Numbered from the stretch's first letter, positions 26,162-35,671 are shown. The stretch is DNA of 64,000 nt from Trinickia acidisoli (GCF_017315725.1 NZ_JAFLRG010000002.1:434001-498000); one strand, 5' to 3'. Program-made: numbers and translations. The notes: a model not told the origin generated them from the letters alone.

Positions 26162-27579
26162 ACACGCTCAGGCAACTGCCCAATTCCGCGCTCGTGCTGC
26201 TGCTGTGCGTGCTGCTCGGCAGCCTCGCCGGCGTCTTCGCGGAGCCGCTCGGCGCGGCCGCCTACGCGGTCGGTCAGATCTACATCACGATCGTCAACAT
26301 GGCTGCCGTGCCATTGCTCGTGGTGGCGATGTTCTTCGGACTGCGCCAGCTCATGGGCTTGCCGCGGCCCGGCCTGCGAATCGGCACGATGCTGATGCTG
26401 GCGATCGCGGTCGTCGCGCTGTGCGCGTTCGCCGGCACGCTGGCCGGCGTGGTGGCGGCGCCGGGGCTGCACTTGTCGGACGCCGCGCATGCCGAGCTCG
26501 GCCGGCTGGTCCTGAGTAGCGGCGGCAACGCGGGCGAGGTGCGCATGCAGTTGTTCGAGCAAGGCGCGCAAGCCGCGGCCGAGCGGGCATTCGCGCTGAC
26601 CGACGTCGTGCCCGACAACTTTTTCAGCGCGCTCGCGAGCGGTCGAGCGCTTGGTATCCTGACCTGCACGATTTTCTTCGGCATGGCGTTCGCCGCGCTG
26701 TCGAGCGAGCAGACGAAGGTACTCAACGGGATCTTCGAAAGCATCTACCGCGCGCTCGAAACGCTCATCGACTACGCGAACCTGCTGCTGCCGGTGCTCG
26801 TGTTCGGCACGGCGGCCCATTTGGTCGCCCACACGCCGCGCGAGGTTCTTTCGGCAATGAGCGGATTCATTTGGGTCTTCCTCGTCTCGGCGGCCGGATT
26901 GTCGTGCATCGCGCTGGCCGCCATCGCCGTGCGCACGCGCGTTTCGTTCGGCCGGGCCGTCGCCTGCTTGCGCGCGCCCATGCTGGTCGGCTTCACATCG
27001 GGCACGGCGACGGCGGCGATTCCGCATACGATCGAGGCGATGAGCGCCAAGCTCGGCTTTAGCCGCGGCGTCGCTGAACTCGTCGTGCCGTTCGGCGCAG
27101 TATTCTTGCGCGCCGGCTCCGCGCTTTATTTCGCGCTCGCCGCGTCGTTCGTGGCGAATTTGTACGGGCACTCCCTAGATATCGGCGATTGTGTAATGAT
27201 CGCTGCCGCCGCTACCGCGGCCGCTTTCGCGTCGGCCGGACGCAACGGCGTGGGCGGCATCGCCGCCGCGGGGATCGCTTTGTCGCTGCTTCGGCTGCCG
27301 GTGGAGGCAGCCTTGGTGCTGTTCGTCGCGATCGATCTGATCTGCGACGGGCCGCGCAATCTGCTGAGCCTGCTGTCCACGTGCACGGTCGTGGCATTGG
27401 TGTCGGCGGGTCTGCCGGCCGATCGGACCGCCGCGTCGCCGCAGCCGAAGCCGCTGTACGGCGAATCGGCAATGGTGCGCCTCGCGTTTACGCGGGCGCA
27501 GCTCGCGCTGGTAGCGGGCTGCGCGCTCGTGGCGGCTTCTTTGATCGTAATCATGGGTATAGGAGTGGGAGCAAGATGA
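26158..27579 (+). CDS. DAACS-family transporter 2
   Basis: 473 residues, a divergent paralogue of the carrier at 24160. The C-terminal motif reads DLICDGPRNLLSLLS, again keeping the Asp and Arg for an acidic amino acid, while the TM7 motif is LRAGS in place of NMDGT, and no Asp is found at the D405 position. HP1-like TSGTATAAIP is present. It overlaps the racemase gene by 4 bp and the next T6SS lipoprotein gene by 4 bp (ATGA at 27576-27579), which ties the block to the T6SS operon at the translation level. A C-terminal extra hydrophobic segment (about 448-470) follows a short loop. Confidence 0.85.
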   Translation: MNTLRQLPNSALVLLLCVLLGSLAGVFAEPLGAAAYAVGQIYITIVNMAAVPLLVVAMFFGLRQLMGLPRPGLRIGTMLMLAIAVVALCAFAGTLAGVVAAPGLHLSDAAHAELGRLVLSSGGNAGEVRMQLFEQGAQAAAERAFALTDVVPDNFFSALASGRALGILTCTIFFGMAFAALSSEQTKVLNGIFESIYRALETLIDYANLLLPVLVFGTAAHLVAHTPREVLSAMSGFIWVFLVSAAGLSCIALAAIAVRTRVSFGRAVACLRAPMLVGFTSGTATAAIPHTIEAMSAKLGFSRGVAELVVPFGAVFLRAGSALYFALAASFVANLYGHSLDIGDCVMIAAAATAAAFASAGRNGVGGIAAAGIALSLLRLPVEAALVLFVAIDLICDGPRNLLSLLSTCTVVALVSAGLPADRTAASPQPKPLYGESAMVRLAFTRAQLALVAGCALVAASLIVIMGIGVGAR

Positions 27580-28157
27580 CCGATTGTCGACGCTCTGCGG
27601 GACGGCCTCTCTTCGTACGCGGCAGCACACCGCTCGATGCGGATGCGCGCCCGCGCGGGACGAGGTCCGCGGTGCGCGGCGAGACGGCGCGCATCCGGCG
27701 GTGCGCCGTCGGACTCATGGCCGTGCTGTGCTTCGTGGGACTCGCCGGATGTTCGATGCTGTTTCCGTCGGGCGACAAAGTGAAGTGGGACGAGCTGACG
27801 CTCGCGGCCAGCGACCAGGCGAACAACGACAGTCCCGTTGCGGTCGACGTCGTGTTCGTGACGGACAAGGCCATGCTTGCGCGGATCGCCGAGCTGCCCG
27901 CGTCCAAATGGTTTGACGTCCGCACCGATCTGACCGGCACGTTTCCGGATTCGCTCCACTATCAGAGCTGGGAGCTCGTGCCCGGCCAGCGGCTCGTGGT
28001 GCCGGGAGACAAGCTGCGGGGGCCGCGCGTGGCAGGCGTCTTCGTGTTCGCGGACTACCCGGGGCCGGGTGCGCATCGCGTACGAGTCGAACGATTCAAC
28101 GGCCGGCTCGTCGTGCAGCTCGGCGACAACGCATTTTCCGTTTCGAGTGTGAAATGA
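27576..28157 (+). CDS. tssJ: T6SS outer-membrane lipoprotein, TssJ-like
   Basis: 193 residues from the ATG overlapping the previous stop. A lipobox LAGC puts the lipidated Cys at residue 59, after an unusually long Arg-rich n-region of about 46 residues; an internal ATG at residue 48 (MAVLCFVGLAGC) would leave a signal too short at its N side. The body has beta-rich segments (SPVAVDVVFVTDKAML, VVPGDKLRGPRVAGVFVFADY) similar in layout to TssJ, which anchors TssM to the outer membrane. Similarity is modest, and the name rests mainly on the position before tssK-tssL-tssM. Confidence 0.7.
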   Translation: MTDCRRSAGRPLFVRGSTPLDADARPRGTRSAVRGETARIRRCAVGLMAVLCFVGLAGCSMLFPSGDKVKWDELTLAASDQANNDSPVAVDVVFVTDKAMLARIAELPASKWFDVRTDLTGTFPDSLHYQSWELVPGQRLVVPGDKLRGPRVAGVFVFADYPGPGAHRVRVERFNGRLVVQLGDNAFSVSSVK

Positions 28158-28238
28158 CAGAACTTCGCTGTTCTTCCGATTCCCGACGTGCCGCACCGCT
28201 GCGCGGTCGGGCCGTTGCGCGTGGTGCGAGGTGCCGCC

Positions 28239-29579
28239 ATGCCGCCTGATCGTCTGATCCCTGTCGTCGACCGCGTCGAGTGGTTCGAGGGCATGCTGTT
28301 GGCGCCGCAGCATTTCCAGCTCCTCGGCGCGCGCGTCGACTCCCTCGTCGCATGGCAGAGCCTGACCGCCGCCCCGTTTAGCTGGGGCGTGCGGCGTCTC
28401 GTGTTCGACGAGGGGTTGCTGGCGGACAACTCCGTGCGCGTGCTTGCGCTGGAGGCGATCATGCCGGACGGCACGGCGGTGTCCTACTCGGCCGAATTCG
28501 CTCAGCACGGCCGGCTGGAACTTTCGCTCGCGCCGTTCGCGGAAAAGCTCGCCACGTCCGCGCTTGCGCTCTATCTGACGTTGCCCGTCGTATCGTCGAT
28601 GCGCGGCGGCGGCGACACCGAGATACGCCGGTTTCGCTCGGTGCCGGGCGAACCGGTCGAGGACGACACCTCGGCGGCGCCGCCGGCCGACATTCCCCGC
28701 CTCGTGCCGAATCTCGCGCTCGAGGCGGGCGACGTGCCGTCCGCGCGTTTCGTCTCGCTGTGCCTCGGCACCGTCTACAAGGACAACGAAGTCGTGAAGT
28801 TCGGGGATCGGCAGCCTCCGCTGCTCGAGATCGCACGCGACAACCCGCTTTGGATCGAAGTTGCCGGGCTGCTCGGCCAGGTGCGCGGCAAGGCCGCATT
28901 CGTCGCGCGCCAAACGGCCATTCCCTCGTCGAAGGCAGACGACCGGCTGACGCAACTCGAACTGAAGGACAGGCTGCGCAGCCTGCTCTCGGCGCTGCCG
29001 CTCGCCGAAGCGGTATTGCGCACGCCGCATCTGCACCCGCTTGCGCTCTATCATGCGCTCGCGGCAATGCACGGCTCGCTCTCGATGCTCGCGCCGGGCG
29101 GCATGTCGCCCGTGCCGCCGGATTACGACCATGCCGATCCGCTTGCCGTATTCACGCCGCTTCTGCGTTCGTTGCGCGAGGCGATCGCGGAGGTCAGCGA
29201 AGGGTATCGCGAGCGCAAGTTCCGCTACGGCAACGACACGTTCGATATCGCCCTGCAAGCGCAGTGGCTGGAAGGGCGGCTCGTGATCGGCCTGCGCGGC
29301 CAATCGGATCGCGATCTGCTCGCCTGGATGGACGGCGCGGTGATCGGTTCCGAATCGATCTATCCGTCGCTGCGAAGCCGGCGTGTGCTGGGTGCGGCGC
29401 GCCGTACGGTGGAATATGCCGAGGAGCTCGGTATCCGGTCGGGCTCCGGCTATCTGCTGTTCGAGGTCGAAGCCGATCCCGTGCTGGTGCTGGCGGGCGA
29501 CGCGCTCGTCATCAGCAATCCGAGCGAAGGGGCGAGCGCGCAGCGGCCCCAGGAAATGCTGTTGTTCACGAAAGACTGA
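28239..29579 (+). CDS. tssK: T6SS baseplate protein TssK
   Basis: 446 residues from the ATG at 28239, giving the family N terminus VDRVEWFEGMLLAPQHFQ; a GTG 17 codons upstream opens the frame but is not family-like. TssK links the baseplate to the membrane complex by contacts with TssF/G and TssL/M. Seen: ARFVSLCLG, LYHALAAMHGSL, and a C-terminal GSGYLLFEVEADP. Length is normal. It lies 81 bp after tssJ and 12 bp before tssL. Confidence 0.95.
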   Translation: MPPDRLIPVVDRVEWFEGMLLAPQHFQLLGARVDSLVAWQSLTAAPFSWGVRRLVFDEGLLADNSVRVLALEAIMPDGTAVSYSAEFAQHGRLELSLAPFAEKLATSALALYLTLPVVSSMRGGGDTEIRRFRSVPGEPVEDDTSAAPPADIPRLVPNLALEAGDVPSARFVSLCLGTVYKDNEVVKFGDRQPPLLEIARDNPLWIEVAGLLGQVRGKAAFVARQTAIPSSKADDRLTQLELKDRLRSLLSALPLAEAVLRTPHLHPLALYHALAAMHGSLSMLAPGGMSPVPPDYDHADPLAVFTPLLRSLREAIAEVSEGYRERKFRYGNDTFDIALQAQWLEGRLVIGLRGQSDRDLLAWMDGAVIGSESIYPSLRSRRVLGAARRTVEYAEELGIRSGSGYLLFEVEADPVLVLAGDALVISNPSEGASAQRPQEMLLFTKD

Positions 29580-29591
29580 CGGTCGATACCA

Positions 29592-30350
29592 ATGGCACGC
29601 ACACGTATTGAAACCGAAGAGAGCGACCTGGCGATGGAGCAGTTTCGCGCGTTCCTCGACGAACTCGTCAAGGCGCAAAGGCGTTTCTCCGAAGCATCCG
29701 AGACCGACGCGGAGCAGGCCGCCCAAGGCATGTCGCGGCATCTGTTGAACGTGCTCGAGATTCAGACGCTGCAATCGCGCCGCGACAGCACGCGCTTCGA
29801 CATCGAGAACGTCGCCGACGCACGCTATCTCAAAGCCGTGCTCGCCGATGAATTGCTGCTCAACACGCAGTGGGCGGGCCGCGAGCGATGGACCGCCTAC
29901 TTGCTCGAATCGACGCTGTTTCGCACCAACATCGCGGGCGATCTCATCTTTAAAAAGATCGAGGAATTGCTGTCGGACCGCGAACCGTCGCGCCGCGAGA
30001 TCGGGCGTCTCTACCTGTTCGCGCTCGCGATGGGTTTCCAGGGGCGCTTTCGCGGCGCGGGCGAGCAAGCCGATGCGCGTCTTCGCAGCTATCGCGAGGA
30101 GCTGTACGAATTCATTTATCAGCGCCGCGCCGATTTGGGCGGCCGTGATCGCGTGGTGACCGAGTCCGCTTACACGAATACGCTTTCCCACATTGCGCCG
30201 CGCAAGCTGCCGAGCGTGAGCCGTTGGAGTGTGATGGCGCTGCTCGCGGTGGTTGCGTTGCTCGCAATATCGGAAATTCTATGGCTGTGGCAATCCTGGC
30301 CGGTTCGTCAGGCCTTGCACGGCGATACCGTCGTGGGAGTGAGTTCATGA
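29592..30350 (+). CDS. tssL: T6SS membrane protein TssL (DotU/IcmH)
   Basis: 252 residues of the DotU family: a cytoplasmic helical domain (residues 15-210; ADELLLNTQWAGRERW and LYLFALAMGFQGRFRG are typical) and one transmembrane helix near the C terminus (about 217-237). There is no peptidoglycan-binding OmpA-like extension, so this is the short form. It joins TssM and TssJ in the envelope complex. Confidence 0.95.
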   Translation: MARTRIETEESDLAMEQFRAFLDELVKAQRRFSEASETDAEQAAQGMSRHLLNVLEIQTLQSRRDSTRFDIENVADARYLKAVLADELLLNTQWAGRERWTAYLLESTLFRTNIAGDLIFKKIEELLSDREPSRREIGRLYLFALAMGFQGRFRGAGEQADARLRSYREELYEFIYQRRADLGGRDRVVTESAYTNTLSHIAPRKLPSVSRWSVMALLAVVALLAISEILWLWQSWPVRQALHGDTVVGVSS

Positions 30351-30387
30351 GCGCCATGCATCGTTTGTCCATTGCGGGGGCGGCGCT

Positions 30388-33300
30388 ATGCTGACGAGTA
30401 ACCTGTTCCTGTTGTCGGTCGCCGTTCTGATCGTCGTCGTGCTCGTGGTGCTTGGGGCCGTCGTCTGGATCGCGGCGCACAGCGCGCAGAGCAAGCCGGC
30501 CGCCGAGCGCAAGATCGTCCGGTTGCGCGCCGATTCGCTGCGCAACTCGTTTCGCCAGGCCGTCGAGTTGATCGAAGGCAACATCGCCTCGCGCGGCGAG
30601 CGCTACAACATTCCGTGGGTCATCGTCCTCAACGAGGGCGACGATCCGCGGCCGCTGCCGATCGCCCAGGCGGGCGTCGCCAGCGTGTTGAGCTCGGAGG
30701 CGGCGAATCCGACCGCGATACAGGGCATTTCGTGGCACTTCTTCGATCGCGGCATCGCCATCGACATCAAGGCCGCGTATCTCGGCTCGCCCGATGACGA
30801 GAGCGACGAGAAGCCTTGGGACGAATTCCTGAGCCTGTGCCGCAACTACCGTCCGCAGCGGCCGTTCGACTCCGTCGTGGTGACGGTTCCGGCGTCCATG
30901 CTGCTCGCCGAGCATCCCGACGCGCGGCTCGAGATCGAGCGCCATGCGAAGCTCGCGCATCGCCGGCTATGGCTCGCGCAGAACCGCTTTGCGATGCGCT
31001 TCGCGGTGTACGTCGTCGTGACCGGTTGCGAGGATCTGCCCGGCTTCGCCGCGTTCGCGCGGGCGCTGCCCGAGGCGCTGCGGGCGAGCATGCTGGGGTG
31101 GTCCTCGCCGTTCGATTTGTCCACCACCTATCAGTCGAGCTGGGTCGACACCGCGATGGGCAGCATCGAGAGTGCCGTGTCCGATGCGAGCGCGGAACTC
31201 TTCACACTCGATACGGGGATGCTCGACGTGCAAGGCTGCCTGTTGCTGCCGGCCCGCATCGATGCGATCCGGTCGCAGTTGCAGCTCTATGTCGACGAGT
31301 TGATGCGGCCGAGTGCCTATCACGAGCCGTTCTTCTTCCGAGGGATCTATCTGACCGGCGATAGCGGCGAGCTCGCGCAGCGCGGCGAAGGCCGACAGGA
31401 TGCGGGCGAGGCGGCGGTGCTCGATTCGCCCGATGCCTACGATCCGTACGGCGAGCGTGCCGAGCCTAGCTTCGCGTCCGAGGCGGGCGCCGACCCGAGC
31501 GGCGCCGATGCCGAGCATGGCGCCGAGGAGGGCAGCCGGGCGCTCAACGATCTGATTCTGCAGCCGGCCTTCTTGCGCGACCTGTTCGAGAAGAAGATCT
31601 TCCTCGAATACGGGCTGACGCGGCCGTCGCGCTCGCAGCACCTCACGCGGCCCGTGATGCACCGGGCGGTGCGCTGGGGCGGGATCGTATTGCTGGGCGG
31701 CTGGACGATCGGTCTCGCGGGTGCCACGCTGGCGCTGAGCCATCGCAATCCGCGGCTCGTCGCCGCACTGAACGAACTGCACGCCGACGCGCAGGAGCGC
31801 GACGCGGCGGTGCGCGGCGGGGAGTCGCTGCCGTCGAATTGGTATCGCAGCAAGACGCTGGCGCTGATCGGCATGAACGACCAGCATATCGGCACGCTCT
31901 GGACCGTCTTCATGCCCGGCTCGTGGAGTGTCGTCGACGATCTGAACGAGCGCGTGCGGGCTCGCTTCGAACGCGAATTCGGCGAGATCGCACTCACCGC
32001 GCTCGAGCGGGAGATGCTCGCGCATGTGAGCGGGATGACCGGCGTGGCGAGCGATCCGAGCACCGGACAACTGATTGTCGGAGACGATTGCGCCGCCCCT
32101 GCGCTTGGCGGCGATGCATCGGTCGTCAACAGTTTGGCCGTCGAGGATTTGCCCGCGATGCATGCGATGCAGCGCTATGTCACCTCGGTCGGCCAGCTCG
32201 AGGCCGCGCTTCAGGCCATGCAGCGTTTGCAACGGCCGTCGCCCGACAATGAAGAGGCGCTCAGGCTCGTGGTGCGCTATGCGTTCGGCACGGAGCTGCA
32301 GGGCAACGTGGCCGGCAGCCTGCGGTACTTCTATCGCGATGCTTCGCGCAGCGGCGACGCGTATGCGGCGGACGGCACGGGCGGTTTGAACTTGCCGGTG
32401 ATTCGTCAGGCGGTGCGCTGTACGTTCGACAAGGGCGCGCAGCAGCTCGACGCGCAAATGTTTACGGCCAATCCGCTACTCGCGGCCGAGCGCGGGGTAA
32501 CGGCGCAGCTCGATGCGCTGTCGGTCGGCAGCGTCGGCCTGGGCGATTTCGCGCAGACGAGCGGCAGCTACCGCGCGGTCGTCGCCGGCATCGACACGCA
32601 GCAAGATCTGCTCGCGGCGGGCAAAGCGGGCTGGATGCACCAGACGCAGTTCAATCCCGGCCCCGTATGGGAGCGCACGTTCGTCCAAGCCGCGCAGGAT
32701 CGGCTGCTCGGAGCGGATCTCGTCGCGCGTCTGCACGATCGTTCCGCCACGGCGTTTCAGGTATTCGCCAGCGAAATGGCGCAGCGCTTCGGCGGCCCCG
32801 ACGGGGGCATCGTCTGGGTCGACAAAGACGCGCGTTACGTCGTGTCGCCCGCGCGGCTCGCCTTGCGCGACGACTTGGCGAAGCTATTGTCGCAGCCGTT
32901 CATGGTGGCGCCGCGCAACCTGCCGCTGCCATCCGTGCCGGACGGCTCGATCGTCACGTGGGACCGGACGCAGCTCGATCAGGCCATCGCGCTGGGCGAC
33001 GAACGCAAGCACTATCTCGCCGATGGCCTAACTACACTGCCCGACGCGCTTCGGCCTGCCATCCAGCAGGCGCTCGATGCGCAGTTTGCGCGCCTCGTCC
33101 TCGACCAAGTCGCGTCGGCGGCGACGGTGTCGCCCGCGGACGGCGATCCGACCAGCACGGCGTTCGACGCCGCGCGCACCCGGCTCGTGAAGATCCGCGG
33201 CGCGCTCGCGGAAATGGGTGCCAATGCGCAGGCGGCCGATCTCGACACGCTCGTCTCGAGCGACGCCATGCAGCACCTTCGCCTCGTCGACAACGCGCTC

Positions 33301-34551
33301 GTGCAATCGGACCTTTACGCCACGCGGCTGGGCGGCGGGGGCTCGGGTAGCGCGAAGCCGGTGCTCGCGGCATTCGGCGTCAACGACGCAGCCGCGCTCA
33401 ACGTCTATCTCGAACAGCAGGCACTGCGCGCGCTCACGCTCGGCAAGGAAGCGAAGACGTATTTGGCGGCGCTCGATGCCGCCGATGCCAACTCGCCGCT
33501 CGCACAGCGTTGGCAGGCGATCGACACGGATCTCGACCGCTACCAACTCAAGAACCCGAACAGCGGCTTGTTGATGCTCGAGCAGTTCCTGCAGACGGTC
33601 GCGGCCGACCCGAACGCGAGCGATTGCGTCGATCGATTCCCACCGCGCCCGGCCGGCGTGGGGGGCGATTATTTCACGACGCTGCACATGCGCTTGTACG
33701 ACAGCCTGCTCGCACGCTGCGGCTCGACCTATGCCGATGCGTTGCGCGGCGAGTGGGACGGCTTCGCCTCGGTGTTCAACCAAAGCGTGGCCTACCGGCG
33801 CCCGTTCGCCGGCCCATTGCGGCCCGCGCGGTTGAACGATGCCGATGCGACGCCGGTCGATTACGGCGAACTCGGCGTGGCGCTCAAGCGCTACGAGCAG
33901 GTCGCGACCTCGCTTCGTTCGGCGAGCGGCCCCGGCTCGCATGCCATTCGTGCGGACGCGGTACGACAGTTCGTCGAACAATTCGACACGGTCGATGCGC
34001 TGCTTGCGCCGCTTTATCCGGCGGCTGACGGCACGACGGCCGGCTACGACGTGAGCGTGGATTTTCGTGCCGACCGTACGGCGGAGGTAGCCGGCAATCA
34101 ATTGATCGACTGGACGGTCCGAATCGGCGATCAAAGCGTGTCGATGCAAGATGCGCCGCATTCGTTGCACTGGGAATACGGCATGCCCGTCTCGCTCGTG
34201 TTGCGCTTCGCGAAGAATTCGCCGCTCGCCGCGAAGAACGATCCGGCACAGCGCAGCTACTCGACCGACGGACACACGCTGACGTGGCAATTCGCCGATC
34301 CTTGGGCGCTGATCACGTTCATCTCTGAGCAGCGCGTTGCCGACACGACGGTTCGGGCGGGCACCGGCACGTCGCTTCTGCGATTCGAATTTCCGCTCGA
34401 TACGGCCACCGTTGCCGACGCGGCGCTCGTATCGAAGCATCCGCTCGGTCGCGTCTACATGCGCGTGAGGCTGACGCCGGGCGGCAAGAAGATTCCGCTG
34501 TCCTGGCCGACCAGCTTTCCGACTCATGCGCCGAATTGGAGCACGCTATGA
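30388..34551 (+). CDS. tssM: T6SS membrane protein TssM (IcmF) with degenerate NTPase motifs
   Basis: 1387 residues. Transmembrane segments at about 8-30 and 430-450, a cytoplasmic domain between them, and a long periplasmic part ending in the conserved WQFADPWALITFI region. TssM is the inner-membrane scaffold that binds TssL and TssJ. The cytoplasmic part normally has an NTP-binding GxxGxGKT. Here the matching stretch is PWVIVLNEGDDPRPLP, with no Gly-Lys-Thr, and the Walker B-like region is IAIDIKAAYLG. NTP hydrolysis therefore seems absent, as in some other TssM proteins. Confidence 0.94.
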   Translation: MLTSNLFLLSVAVLIVVVLVVLGAVVWIAAHSAQSKPAAERKIVRLRADSLRNSFRQAVELIEGNIASRGERYNIPWVIVLNEGDDPRPLPIAQAGVASVLSSEAANPTAIQGISWHFFDRGIAIDIKAAYLGSPDDESDEKPWDEFLSLCRNYRPQRPFDSVVVTVPASMLLAEHPDARLEIERHAKLAHRRLWLAQNRFAMRFAVYVVVTGCEDLPGFAAFARALPEALRASMLGWSSPFDLSTTYQSSWVDTAMGSIESAVSDASAELFTLDTGMLDVQGCLLLPARIDAIRSQLQLYVDELMRPSAYHEPFFFRGIYLTGDSGELAQRGEGRQDAGEAAVLDSPDAYDPYGERAEPSFASEAGADPSGADAEHGAEEGSRALNDLILQPAFLRDLFEKKIFLEYGLTRPSRSQHLTRPVMHRAVRWGGIVLLGGWTIGLAGATLALSHRNPRLVAALNELHADAQERDAAVRGGESLPSNWYRSKTLALIGMNDQHIGTLWTVFMPGSWSVVDDLNERVRARFEREFGEIALTALEREMLAHVSGMTGVASDPSTGQLIVGDDCAAPALGGDASVVNSLAVEDLPAMHAMQRYVTSVGQLEAALQAMQRLQRPSPDNEEALRLVVRYAFGTELQGNVAGSLRYFYRDASRSGDAYAADGTGGLNLPVIRQAVRCTFDKGAQQLDAQMFTANPLLAAERGVTAQLDALSVGSVGLGDFAQTSGSYRAVVAGIDTQQDLLAAGKAGWMHQTQFNPGPVWERTFVQAAQDRLLGADLVARLHDRSATAFQVFASEMAQRFGGPDGGIVWVDKDARYVVSPARLALRDDLAKLLSQPFMVAPRNLPLPSVPDGSIVTWDRTQLDQAIALGDERKHYLADGLTTLPDALRPAIQQALDAQFARLVLDQVASAATVSPADGDPTSTAFDAARTRLVKIRGALAEMGANAQAADLDTLVSSDAMQHLRLVDNALVQSDLYATRLGGGGSGSAKPVLAAFGVNDAAALNVYLEQQALRALTLGKEAKTYLAALDAADANSPLAQRWQAIDTDLDRYQLKNPNSGLLMLEQFLQTVAADPNASDCVDRFPPRPAGVGGDYFTTLHMRLYDSLLARCGSTYADALRGEWDGFASVFNQSVAYRRPFAGPLRPARLNDADATPVDYGELGVALKRYEQVATSLRSASGPGSHAIRADAVRQFVEQFDTVDALLAPLYPAADGTTAGYDVSVDFRADRTAEVAGNQLIDWTVRIGDQSVSMQDAPHSLHWEYGMPVSLVLRFAKNSPLAAKNDPAQRSYSTDGHTLTWQFADPWALITFISEQRVADTTVRAGTGTSLLRFEFPLDTATVADAALVSKHPLGRVYMRVRLTPGGKKIPLSWPTSFPTHAPNWSTL

Positions 34552-35657
34552 ATCCGTCCGATCTGATCGAATCCGAATTGTGCTTCGTGGTCGATCTGGA
34601 GCCGCTGCTCAAGCCGTTGCCCGAGGGTGACGGCGTGGGCGTGCCGCTGCGCGCGGACCCCATTTGGCAGCAGATTCGCGACGCGCAACGCGAGGACGAT
34701 GCGTCGTTGCCGATGGGCGAGTGGGAGCGGCCGCTGGTCAAAGCCGACTGGCGCCGGGTCGCATCCCTGAGTGCCGAGGCGCTGAGTTCGCGGAGCAAGG
34801 ACTTCCATCTCGCCGTCTGGTTGTGCGAGGCATGGACGCATCAGTATCGGCTCGAGGGCCTGACGGCGGGGCTACGGTTGCTGATCGAATTCGGCGAGCG
34901 GTTCTGGGATCGCGCCTACCCGCAGATCGACGGAGAAGACACGGACGCGCGCACCGCGCCCTTGCATTGGCTCGCGCGCAGGCTCGAGGTCGTGCTCAAG
35001 CTGCACGTGCCGTTGATGGGCCTGAGCGTCGAGCCGGGTTTCGTGAATCTCGACGACTGGCAACGCGTTGTCGTGGCCTCGCTGCAAGACGAAGGATCGC
35101 CCACGCATCTGCCGCGAGAAATGCTCGACCGCGAAGCGGCGCAAGGCGCCAATCTCGCCTTGCTGCGACAACTCGAGCACAGCGCCGCCGCGGCGCTTGC
35201 CGCGACCGAAGATCTGTCGGGCCGTCTCGACGAGCGATTGAACGGCGATGCGCCGAGCTTTACGCGCGTGAAGTCGACGCTGGGAGAGTTGCAGCGGGCG
35301 GCGCGCGCACTGCGCGGCACGCATGCGCTGGAAGAGGAAGCACGTCTCGCGGCCTCGCAGGTCCAAACGGAAGAAGTCCAAGCGAGCGAGCACGACGATA
35401 CGCGAATGGAGGTCGACATGCAGCCCATACAGCTACCCATCGCACGCGAGCAAATCGCCGATCGCGCGCATGCGTATCGGCTTCTCGAAGACATCGCCCG
35501 GTATCTCGCCGAGCACGAGCCTCACAGCCCGACGCCTTATCTGCTCGCGCGCGCCGTGAGTTGGGGCCGCATGCCGCTGCCCGAGTTGATGCGCGACATC
35601 GTCAGCCAGGAAGGCGATCTCGGGCGATACATGGCCATGCTCGGCGTCGAGCCGTAA
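34548..35657 (+). CDS. tssA: T6SS cap/baseplate protein TssA
   Basis: 369 residues from the ATG overlapping the tssM stop. An N-terminal ImpA domain is seen (DPIWQQIRDAQREDDASLPMGEWER, then DFHLAVWLCEAWTHQYRLEGLTAGLRL), and a C-terminal part (RAHAYRLLEDIARYLAEHEPHSPTPYLLARAVSWGRMPLPELMRD) with the typical short-TssA ending. TssA orders tube and sheath growth. It is the last gene of the T6SS series; the next gene is convergent. Confidence 0.93.
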   Translation: MNPSDLIESELCFVVDLEPLLKPLPEGDGVGVPLRADPIWQQIRDAQREDDASLPMGEWERPLVKADWRRVASLSAEALSSRSKDFHLAVWLCEAWTHQYRLEGLTAGLRLLIEFGERFWDRAYPQIDGEDTDARTAPLHWLARRLEVVLKLHVPLMGLSVEPGFVNLDDWQRVVVASLQDEGSPTHLPREMLDREAAQGANLALLRQLEHSAAAALAATEDLSGRLDERLNGDAPSFTRVKSTLGELQRAARALRGTHALEEEARLAASQVQTEEVQASEHDDTRMEVDMQPIQLPIAREQIADRAHAYRLLEDIARYLAEHEPHSPTPYLLARAVSWGRMPLPELMRDIVSQEGDLGRYMAMLGVEP

Positions 35658-35671
35658 CGCTAATCGCCAGA

